From UBA6168 sp964508135 (GTDB lineage: Bacteria > Bacteroidota > Bacteroidia > Chitinophagales > Saprospiraceae), in NCBI GenBank assembly GCA_964508135.1, contig CAZDSU010000014.1:1-64000 (forward strand): a stretch of DNA of 64,000 bases. The letters are read 5' to 3'. Below, in pieces: positions 53,950-61,127 of the stretch. The notes under the pieces were generated by a model. That model made no database searches, was not told where the DNA came from, and saw nothing but the letters and a program-made list of their open reading frames with translations. The translations under genes were made by a program, and so were the position numbers. How positions within the stretch are numbered: position 1 is the stretch's first letter; every line of letters starts with the position of its first letter.

Positions 53950-55028
53950 ATAGAACCAGCTTGGTGGTAAACCAAGTACCACCTGACAAACCGAGCGATA
54001 CCTTCCCTAACTTTGGTCTTTGGTTGATAACCGAAATCACGTATCAGGTCAGAAACATCGGCGTAGGTGGTCTCTACATCCCCAGGCTGCATGGGCAGGT
54101 ATTCCTTTTTTGCTTCTATGCCCAGTTCATCCTCGATGGCGGTGATGAACTCCATAAGCGGTGTTGGCTCACTGTTGCCGATGTTGTACACACGGAAAGG
54201 GGCAGTAGGGGAGTAAGGGGTTTTGGGTTTCTGGTTCCTGGTTTCTGGTTCCTGGTTTTCGGTAATTTGGGGTTTCGGGGTTGCCTCCAGAATTCGAACT
54301 ATACCTTCCACAATATCATCTATGTAGGTGAAGTCCCTTGACAGCTTGCCCTCGTTGAACACTTTAATGGGCTGGCCTTCCAAAATAGCTTTCGTAAAAA
54401 GTGAATACGCCATGTCAGGCCTTCCCCAAGGGCCGTAAACCGTGAAAAAACGCAGTCCGGTGGTTGGCATATTGAACAGGTGGCTGTAGGTATGAGCCAT
54501 TAGCTCGTTGCTTTTTTTGGTGGCGGCATAAAACGAAATTGGGGCATCTGTTGAGTCCTCGACCTTAAACGGCACGGATTGGTTGTCACCATATACGCTG
54601 GAACTGCTGGCAAAAACAAGGTGCTTGATGGCATGGTGCCTGCAAGATTCCAGGATATTGAAAAAGCCAACGATATTGCTTTGGATATATGCCTCGGGAT
54701 GCTTGATGCTGTACCGGACACCTGCCTGTGCCGCCAAATGGCATACCCGGTCGAATTTTTGACTAAAAAACAGTCGCTCCAGGTTGGCGGCATCCTCAAT
54801 GCCCAATTGGATAAAACTATAATTTGGATGCTTGCTGCTGGTCACCGGTTCGTTGTAAGCGATTTTCTGGCTTTCAATCCCAGCATCCTGCAGTCGGTCC
54901 AGTTTGAGTTTGACGTCGTAATAGTTGTTGAGGTTGTCCAACCCAACCACCTCATGGCCGTCTTGCACCAAACGTTTGGCCAAGTGAAAGCCGATAAAAC
55001 CTGCGGAGCCTGTGACGAGGATTTTCAA
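53910..55028 (-). CDS. UDP-glucuronate 4-epimerase-like extended SDR
   Basis: The 372-residue protein has ILVTGSAGFIGFHLAKRLVQDGHEVVGLDNLNNYYDVKLK, AAQAGVRYSIKHP, FASSSSVYG, the YAATK catalytic pair, and GLRFFTVYGPWGRPDMA, a close match to bacterial UDP-glucuronate 4-epimerases (LpsL/WcaG group). Two oddities: a low-complexity loop ENQEPETRNQKPKT encoded by a TTCCTGG/TTTCTGG repeat (54228-54262), and a C-terminal tail (AAKFIWLANSQ) encoded inside a MITE-like element. It should supply UDP-GalA, or an analogue, to the polysaccharide. Confidence 0.87.
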   Translation of the reverse strand: MKILVTGSAGFIGFHLAKRLVQDGHEVVGLDNLNNYYDVKLKLDRLQDAGIESQKIAYNEPVTSSKHPNYSFIQLGIEDAANLERLFFSQKFDRVCHLAAQAGVRYSIKHPEAYIQSNIVGFFNILESCRHHAIKHLVFASSSSVYGDNQSVPFKVEDSTDAPISFYAATKKSNELMAHTYSHLFNMPTTGLRFFTVYGPWGRPDMAYSLFTKAILEGQPIKVFNEGKLSRDFTYIDDIVEGIVRILEATPKPQITENQEPETRNQKPKTPYSPTAPFRVYNIGNSEPTPLMEFITAIEDELGIEAKKEYLPMQPGDVETTYADVSDLIRDFGYQPKTKVREGIARFVRWYLVYHQAGSIVAAKFIWLANSQ

Positions 55029-55188
55029 TGATTGTATTGTTGGATTGTTAAATTGTTTGATTGCTGGATTGTTGGATTGTTTGATTGCTGGATTGTTGTA
55101 TTGCTGGATTGCTGGATTGCTGGATTGTTTTTCGCTCTCACCCTCACGCTCTCACCCTCACGCTTTCACCCTCTCACCCTCTCAAACT
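55029..55188. repeat. Low-complexity tandem repeats
   Basis: A run of GATTGTTGGATTGCTG-type repeats (about 55031-55128) is followed by CACCCTCACGCTCT-type repeats (55137-55185). No gene is present. The first tract resembles the GATTGCG and CTGGTTC tracts inside coding genes elsewhere in the window. Confidence 0.85.
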
Positions 55189-56151
55189 CTAACCAAAAGG
55201 GTGTGGAGCCAAGGGCAATTTGGCCAGTTCGTGCATAGTGCCGTGCAAGCCAACCGGGCGGGCATTTCGAATATCATGGACAATTTGGACTGCAGTCGCT
55301 GCATCTTCAAGCCCAAATCCTTTTCCCGATAATATATCCTGGTAGCTTACCGTGTGCAAATCGGTAAAGCCTTCACTGAACTCTATCTCTTCGCCATCCA
55401 CCGTGATGGAGCGGTAGGTGCGGGCATTTTTTGCCTTGGCTTCGGCTGGGAGCGTGTCCGCATTGATGCTCAGGAACCACCGAGCTTTGGCCCGGTCAAG
55501 TTCTATGTAGCCGGAGGCCCGGTCGTGGGTGTGGATATGCACCGTGTTCTCCCGGATACTGCCAAATAACCAAGTCAGCATATCATAAAAGTGAACACCA
55601 ATATTGGTCGCTATGCCTCCTGATTTTGATAGGTCGCCCTTCCAACTGGTATAATACCACTTGCCCCTTGAGGTGATATAGGTCAGGTTGACATCATGGA
55701 TTTTGTGGGCAGGCTCGGATGCAATTTTTTCTTTCAACGCCATTAGGGCAGGGTGGAGACGCAATTGGAGAATGGTATAAACTTTTTTGCCAGTTTCTTG
55801 CTCCAATTCTTTGAGGGCATCCACATTCCAGGGGTTCAATACCAGCGGTTTTTCGCAAATCACATCTGCCCCAATGCGCAATCCGAAACGGATATGGGCA
55901 TCATGCAGGTAGTTTGGCGAACAAATGGCCACATAATCTATCTTGGTGCCTGTGCGAATCAACTTGTCAACATGGCGGTCGAATCGCTCAAATTCCGTGA
56001 AAAAATGAGCCTGCGGGAAATAAGAGTCAATGACGCCCACCGAATCGTTTTTGTCATAGGCAGCAACCAGGTTGTTGCCAGTTTCTTTGATGGCCTTCAT
56101 GTGCCGTGGTGCTATATATCCGGCAGCGCCGATGAGTACGAAATTCTTCAT
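55189..56151 (-). CDS. wbpB: UDP-GlcNAcA 3-dehydrogenase (Gfo/Idh/MocA family, WbpB/WlbA type)
   Basis: The 320-residue protein has the NAD motif LIGAAGYIAPRHMKAI, AICSPNYLHDAHI, CEKPLVLNPWNVDAL (catalytic Glu-Lys-Pro) and SRGKWYYTSWKGDLSKSGGIATNIGVHFYDML, specific to WbpB/WlbA. It oxidises C3 of UDP-GlcNAc-uronic acid before transamination by the wbpE product. wbpD and wbpE lie upstream in the same direction. No wbpA gene for UDP-GlcNAc 6-dehydrogenase is present in the window, so it must lie elsewhere. Confidence 0.9.
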   Translation of the reverse strand: MKNFVLIGAAGYIAPRHMKAIKETGNNLVAAYDKNDSVGVIDSYFPQAHFFTEFERFDRHVDKLIRTGTKIDYVAICSPNYLHDAHIRFGLRIGADVICEKPLVLNPWNVDALKELEQETGKKVYTILQLRLHPALMALKEKIASEPAHKIHDVNLTYITSRGKWYYTSWKGDLSKSGGIATNIGVHFYDMLTWLFGSIRENTVHIHTHDRASGYIELDRAKARWFLSINADTLPAEAKAKNARTYRSITVDGEEIEFSEGFTDLHTVSYQDILSGKGFGLEDAATAVQIVHDIRNARPVGLHGTMHELAKLPLAPHPFG

Positions 56152-56205
56152 TAGCTATTTAAAGGTGACAGAGATTTTCACAGATTATACGGGTTGTTAT
56201 AATTC

Positions 56206-56339
56206 ACGCTAATAGGTTTTGTGCAAATAGGGGTTTGGGGCGGAACGCCCCAAAAGGCCCTCTCCCCCGACGAGCCGCCGAAGGCGGCGAGGAGGGGCAG
56301 CGGTGCATAATTTTTGATTTGCACAAAACCTATTAGTGT
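56206..56339. mobile_element. 134-bp MITE with CTAATAGGTTTTGTGCAAAT ends
   Basis: The left end CTAATAGGTTTTGTGCAAAT (56209-56228) is repeated inverted at 56317-56336, with the match extending 2-3 bases outward. The interior holds the same GC-rich core as the element at 52549-52746, in reverse orientation, although the terminal repeats are unrelated. Confidence 0.88.
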
Positions 56340-56376
56340 AGAGCATAATCTTAGAAATTTGTGAAATTTGTGTGAA

Positions 56377-56961
56377 TTAGTGTCCAATTACCACAGGTTG
56401 GATGCTTTTGGTGTCCATCATTTTGTACAAAACCTTGCTACCTGGGCAAACTGCTTCCCCGTTGTGGTCAAATTGCAACCGTTCCCCATGTGCGCTCATC
56501 CAGCCGATATGCCGGGCGGGGTTTCCAACGACCAAGGCATAAGCTGGTACATGTTTGGTCACCACGGCCCCTGCGCCAATAAAGGCATATTCGCCGATAT
56601 TGTTGCCACAGACGATGGTGGCATTGGCACCGATGGTAGCGCCCTTTCCAACCAAGGTTTTTAGGTATTCCCCCTTGCGGTTCACTGCGCTACGTGGGTT
56701 GTTGACGTTGGTAAAAACCATGCTCGGCCCCAGGAAAACATCGTCGTCGCAGATGACGCCCTGATATATGGATACGTTGTTCTGCACCTTTACATTGTCT
56801 CCAAGAATGACGCCATTGGCGACAAAAACGTTTTGACCCAAGTTGCAGTTTTTGCCAATGATAACGCCGGGCATGATATGGCTAAAGTGCCAGATGCTTG
56901 TGCCGTCGCCAATTTTTGCGCCTTCGTCAATTATGGCCGTGGAGTGAGCGGAGTAGGGCAT
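56377..56961 (-). CDS. wbpD: UDP-GlcNAc3NA N-acetyltransferase (WbpD/WlbB type)
   Basis: The 194-residue left-handed beta-helix protein reads IGDGTSIWHFSHIMPGVIIG, NCNLGQNVFVANGVILGD, NVKVQNNVSIYQGVICDDDVFLGPSMVFTNV and GATIGANATIVCGNNIG. These signatures match WbpD/WlbB, which acetylates the 3-amino group of UDP-2-acetamido-3-amino-2,3-dideoxyglucuronate. It acts after the wbpE-encoded aminotransferase. The two genes are separated here by a broken AlbA_2-type gene and MITEs, so the ancestral wbpBDE order has been opened up by insertions. Confidence 0.92.
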   Translation of the reverse strand: MPYSAHSTAIIDEGAKIGDGTSIWHFSHIMPGVIIGKNCNLGQNVFVANGVILGDNVKVQNNVSIYQGVICDDDVFLGPSMVFTNVNNPRSAVNRKGEYLKTLVGKGATIGANATIVCGNNIGEYAFIGAGAVVTKHVPAYALVVGNPARHIGWMSAHGERLQFDHNGEAVCPGSKVLYKMMDTKSIQPVVIGH

Positions 56962-56998
56962 TTAGGAAATTGGGAAATCGAAGATTCACGTCAGTAAT

Positions 56999-57192
56999 TA
57001 GGGGTGTTAAGAAAAATTTTCTTGTTGTCCTTTTCCGGGAGGACATCCCCCTAACCCCCTTCAAAGGGGGAATTCATGTCTGCTGACTTTCAAATTTTGA
57101 GCAATTTAGCAGGGCCTTATTCCCCCTTTGAAGGGGGTTAGGGGGATGTTTTTGCAGAGATGCTGGCATCTCAAATTTTCTTAACACGCCTA
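56999..57192. mobile_element. 194-bp MITE with TAGGGGTGTTAAGAAAAA ends, copy 2
   Basis: This is a copy of the element at 51126-51320 in opposite orientation, sharing the ends, the CCCCCTTTGAAGGGGG stems and TCATGTCTGCTGA internal sequence. The shared homology also extends into the adjoining flank (GAAATCGAAGATTCACGTCA at 56975 onward), which appears at 51036 and 51326 as well. Confidence 0.87.
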
Positions 57193-57201
57193 AATTGGGA
57201 A

Positions 57202-58519
57202 TCATAAATGGAGTGTCACAATGAATTCTTCTCCGAATTCTTCCAACCAGACTTTTTTTCCATTTTGCAAGCCTTCCTGTAAAACCATCGGAATGCCCCG
57301 GCCCAATTTGTCAATATACCTCAAATTCGTCAGGAAGCTTGCAATGACTGGGTTTCTTGGATAGGAAGCACCAACTTTGACTTTGTCAATTGTAATGGTA
57401 TTGGGCAACCTGCCGGGACTATGGACTTCAAGTCTGTTGTTAAAAAGTAATATCCTTATTTGAGAACCAGCAATAGAATAATCACGATGAACACAAGCAT
57501 TCGTGATGACTTCTCTTAACGTTTTGTCGGAGAAGGCAGGAGGTTGTTCTTCTCTTTTCGCTCCAACAATTTTAGAGGGCACTTTTAGATTGTTCTTAAC
57601 AACTGCAAATGAGGTATCAATAACGTAGTCTAAGGTACCAATAATTTCTTGGCGGTCAATCAATTCATCTGTGATTGCTTCACCATTGAAGTGAGCAAAC
57701 ATAACTCCGGTTTGGTAAAGATATTTGGATGGGTTTAAGCTGAAACAAAGCGTACCGGCTACCGTTAATTTGCCATCTTCGGTCAGTATATCTGCATTTT
57801 GCAAAAGCTTTTCCCGCTGTTCCGGTGTTTCCGTGTCGAATTGGATGTTGAAAATATTGAAATAATGCGATACTTTGGAATAGTTCAGCATACTTTCACT
57901 CGTACTTTCCACGCCCAGTTTATCGTAATGCAAGGCTCCACTGTGTTGAAAAAGTCGAAGCAATTCAGTTTGCGTGGCAACCCTGTTTGTTGAGCCAACC
58001 CTGATAAGGAATTGGAACTTATTAGAGACTGTTTTAAAACCCCTAACGAGGCAGAAAATGTCAGATTTTGAGCGGCAGACGAAGGGAGATTTTCAAGGGA
58101 TAGTGGTTCTTATCGCTTGAAAATTTGCCACAGTATGACGCCAAAAGATGGCGTTTTATGGCCGTCAAGGGGTTTTAAAACAGTCTCTTAGTCTGGTATG
58201 GCTTGTCCTTGCCCTTAGGCACCTCAATAAGAAGTATGTTTTTTTCGTCAACCTTGACAAATGAAGTCATTATGTTGAGTGCGGGGATTATGTTGTTCCT
58301 TGCAATATTAACTGCCCAGGCCTCATCAATTTTAGCATTCAAAATACCTGATAACTGGCCATCGTCTTCAATGCCAATCAATAAAATGCCACCCCCTGCA
58401 TTTGCAAAAGCCACCATTTCCTTGGCAACTGAATCAGCGGTCACGTCTTCCCGTTTGAATTCCAGTGCAAGATTTTCACCTTGAGCAATTAATTGCTTTA
58501 TTTTTTCAGGTGAAATCAA
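57202..58519 (-). pseudogene. AlbA_2/ATP-binding transcriptional-regulator-like gene interrupted by a MITE
   Basis: The N-terminal part (58519 to 58191) has the AlbA_2 domain: GENLALEFKREDVTADSVAKEMVAFANAGGGILLIGIEDDG ... KGKDKPYQT. The C-terminal part (58021 to 57202) reads NKFQFLIRVGSTNRVATQTE, LREVITNACVHRDYSIAGSQ and SPGRLPNTITIDKVKVGASYPRNP. Excising 58025-58187 plus one TTA joins KPYQT to NKFQFLIRVG exactly in frame. The family is COG2865-like, with unclear roles in regulation or defence. A second gene of this family lies at 59961-61123. Confidence 0.9.
58025..58187. mobile_element. 163-bp MITE with GAGACTGTTTTAAAACCCCT ends, copy 2, inserted in AlbA_2 gene
   Basis: The element is flanked by TTA at 58022-58024 and 58188-58190. 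It is the same as copy 1 at 53174-53336 apart from one base I noticed (GGCCGTC versus GTCCGTC near the right end). It truncates the host gene after KPYQTK by adding an early stop. Confidence 0.92.
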
Positions 58520-58605
58520 TAGCTAAAAAATGAGGGTTCAATATGTTTTAGTATGAAAAGCAATCTTGCTCACCCAAAGTGCTTACTCAAAAGCTGCCCC
58601 TCCCC

Positions 58606-58641
58606 CCCCTCCTCGCCGCCTCCGGCGGCTCGTCGGGGGAG
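58606..58641. repeat. GC-rich core repeat, third copy
   Basis: CCCCTCCTCGCCGCCTCCGG followed by CGGCTCGTCGGGGGAG matches the cores inside the elements at 52549-52746 and 56206-56339 with one change. Here I find no clear terminal inverted repeats around it, so the core may be mobile itself or the ends may have decayed. Confidence 0.8.
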
Positions 58642-58695
58642 AGGGCCTTTGGGCTGCGCTGGTAATGAGTGCCCCCAAGCCCCCTGTTTTTCACG

Positions 58696-58820
58696 CTAAG
58701 TGGTTTGTCAAGTTAATAATGTCGGGGAGGTTAGCACAACGTCGGGGAGGTTCAAAACCTCCCCGACGTTAATCCACGTACTTTTTTTAACCGTCAGCAT
58801 TAATCTGACAAACCACTAAG
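58696..58820. mobile_element. ~125-bp MITE-like element with AGTGGTTTGTCA ends
   Basis: AGTGGTTTGTCAAGTTAAT at the left faces ATTAATCTGACAAACCACT at the right. Inside, AACGTCGGGGAGGTT is repeated inverted as AACCTCCCCGACGTT. The right end runs into the stop codon of the wbpE gene (58816-58818). Confidence 0.75.
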
Positions 58821-59964
58821 ACTTCGAGAGGCAAAATGTGGTGACTGACTCAGTAATATAGCCAAGCAAGCTTTCGTCCATTTCAGTATGAATGGGCAAC
58901 GAAATCACCGAGTCGCAAAGCATTTCGGTTGCTGGCAACACCGCACTTGGATGCCAATATTCCTTGAAAGCTTCTTGCTTGTACAATGGTACCGGGTAGT
59001 AAATCATGGTCGGAATCCCTTTTTCCGCAAGGTACTCAATCATGCCAGCCCGTATGTTTGCAGGCACTTTCAGGGTATATTGATGAAAAACATGCGTCGA
59101 GTTGGCTTCCCTCGCCGGGGTGATGACATTCGGCAAATGTTCGAAAGCCTTGTCATAATAAGCGGCTACTTGTTGCCGGGCTGCGCAATATTCATCCAAA
59201 TAATTGAGCTTCACGTTCAAGATGGCGGCCTGCAAGGAGTCCAACCTTGAATTGACCCCCAATACCTCGTGGTAATATTTCTTTCGCTGGCCGTGGTTGG
59301 CAATTATTCTGATTTTCTGGGCCAGCTCATCGTCGTTGGTAGTTAGTGCCCCACCATCACCGTAACAGCCCAGGTTTTTGGAGGGGAAAAACGAGGTAGT
59401 CCCAATATGGCCAATGGTGCCTGCCTTTTTCACGCTTCCGTCAATCATCGTATAATCTGCGCCGATGGCCTGTGCGTTATCTTCAATCACATAAAGGCCA
59501 TGCTTGGCTGCTAGCGCCATGATGGGTTCCATGTCGGCACATTGGCCGAATAAATGTACCGGAACAATGGCTTTCGTTTTTGGAGTAATGGCTTTTTCAA
59601 TGATGTCAGCAGTAATATTAAAGGTCTCTGGGTCAACGTCCACCATAATGGGCTTGAGCCGCAGCAGCCCAATGACTTCAGCCGTGGCCACATACGTAAA
59701 TGTTGGAACTATGACTTCATCGCCAGGCATTAAACCCAATGCCATCAGCGCTATCTGGAGGGCATCCGTGCCATTGGCGCAAGGAATGACGTGCTTAACA
59801 CCAAGGTATGCCTCCAGTCCCAATTGAAATGCCTTGACTTGTGGCCCATTGATAAATTGTGTTGAGCCAATGCAATCCAGCACCGCAGCATCAATTTCAT
59901 CTTTGATATTTAAGTATTGACCTTTCAGGTCAACCATTTGGATGGTTGCGGTCGTTGTGCTCAT
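58816..59964 (-). CDS. wbpE: UDP-3-keto-GlcNAcA 3-aminotransferase (WbpE/WlbC type)
   Basis: The 382-residue DegT/DnrJ family enzyme reads IQMVDLKGQYLNIKDEID, CANGTDALQIALMALGL, TFTYVATAEVIGLL, the PLP aspartate in VIEDNAQAIGA and the Schiff-base lysine K196 in FFPSKNLGCYGDGGAL. The last block, with GCYGDGG, is typical of WbpE/WlbC. It uses glutamate to aminate C3 of the keto-uronic acid made by WbpB. The start overlaps the restored stop of the AlbA_2-type gene upstream (ATGA), and the stop codon TAG forms part of a MITE-like terminus. Confidence 0.9.
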   Translation of the reverse strand: MSTTTATIQMVDLKGQYLNIKDEIDAAVLDCIGSTQFINGPQVKAFQLGLEAYLGVKHVIPCANGTDALQIALMALGLMPGDEVIVPTFTYVATAEVIGLLRLKPIMVDVDPETFNITADIIEKAITPKTKAIVPVHLFGQCADMEPIMALAAKHGLYVIEDNAQAIGADYTMIDGSVKKAGTIGHIGTTSFFPSKNLGCYGDGGALTTNDDELAQKIRIIANHGQRKKYYHEVLGVNSRLDSLQAAILNVKLNYLDEYCAARQQVAAYYDKAFEHLPNVITPAREANSTHVFHQYTLKVPANIRAGMIEYLAEKGIPTMIYYPVPLYKQEAFKEYWHPSAVLPATEMLCDSVISLPIHTEMDESLLGYITESVTTFCLSKS

Positions 59965-61123
59965 TCTATGGTAACGGGATTGGATTTAAAAAGCGTGACT
60001 TTAAAGGAATATGGGTCTGCTTCAAATTCAGGTTCCCTGAAATTGTTTTCCCGGTAATACTTCATGATTTTGTTGAGTCCCCTCCTGTGCGCTCTGTAAT
60101 GTCAAAATCCCTTAACAACTGTGCATGGATTGGATTTCGATAATAGGAAACGCCGCTCAAGGCGTTGGATAAATTCATGGTATTGGGCAATCTTCCGGGA
60201 GAAAAGACTTCCATCCGGTCACTGAACATATACACTCGAATCTGTTGCCCGTAGATAGTCCAATCCCTGTGTTGGCAAGCGTTGGCAATCAATTCACGAA
60301 CCACAAATGCTTCATAATCCGCCACTTCTTTGCGTTGGATACTGTCCTTTGGGAAGTAATATTGAACCCTGGAATTGAACTTGACAAAGTTGATTGCTGC
60401 CTGGATGTTGAAGGGGATGTCCTCTGTGACAGTTTTACGGTCCAAAATGTCAGAAGTTTTGTCTTCTCCTCCAAAAAGGGCTAAATCAATACCGGCCTGT
60501 GGTAAATAATGGGGAATATTTTTTCCGAAAAAAATCAAACCAACGATGGTCAAGCGGTATTCTTCATCTAATATTTTTAGGTTTTGGAGCAGGGTCGGCA
60601 GTTCCTCTTCGTTGTACTCAATTTTTCGGTACTCTTGCAAGTAAACGTTCAGTTTGATACGGTCAATGTCATTGATGGAAGTACCAAATACTGTTTTCAC
60701 TTCAAAATGAAACTGTTCGCCTTCCTGGAACAAACGGACCAATTCCTCATTGGTAGGCTCCACGGACAATGAGCCTGCCCTAATATAGAATTTGTCCTGT
60801 GTTCGGTATGGTTTTGCTGTTCCTTTGGGAATGCCAACTTGGAGTATTTTTTTGCCCTCAACGATATGCAATTGAATGTTGGGAATTACCGGCGGGCTGA
60901 TATTATTGCGGCAGATTTGTACAATTTTCTCTTCCAATCTAGGGTGGGTAATGCCCGATACCATCCCATTGTCTTCAACACCAACCCATATATCACCGCC
61001 TTCGAAATTGGAAAAGGCGACTATTACTTTTGCCAAACTGTCGGTATGAACGTCTTCTCTTTTAAGCTCTACTACCGAACTTTCTCCCAAAGCAAATATT
61101 TGTTTCAAGTTCTCCGAAGACAT
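59961..61123 (-). pseudogene. Second AlbA_2/ATP-binding regulator-like gene, apparent single-base frameshift
   Basis: Residues 1-345 form a full AlbA_2 plus HATPase_c_4 layout: GESSVVELKREDVHTDSLAKVIVAFSNFEGGDIWVGVEDNG, KPYRTQDKFYIRAG, VRELIANACQHRDWTIYGQQIRV and SPGRLPNTMNLSNALSGVSYYRNP. After ITERTG the frame reads GDSTKS and stops at 60062. Adding one base in the GGAGGGGAC tract (near 60083-60088) instead gives RGLNKIMKYYRENNFREPEF and continues to a TGA at 59961-59963 that overlaps the wbpE ATG. A natural frameshift or an assembly error are both possible. Confidence 0.82.
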
Positions 61124-61127
61124 GACT

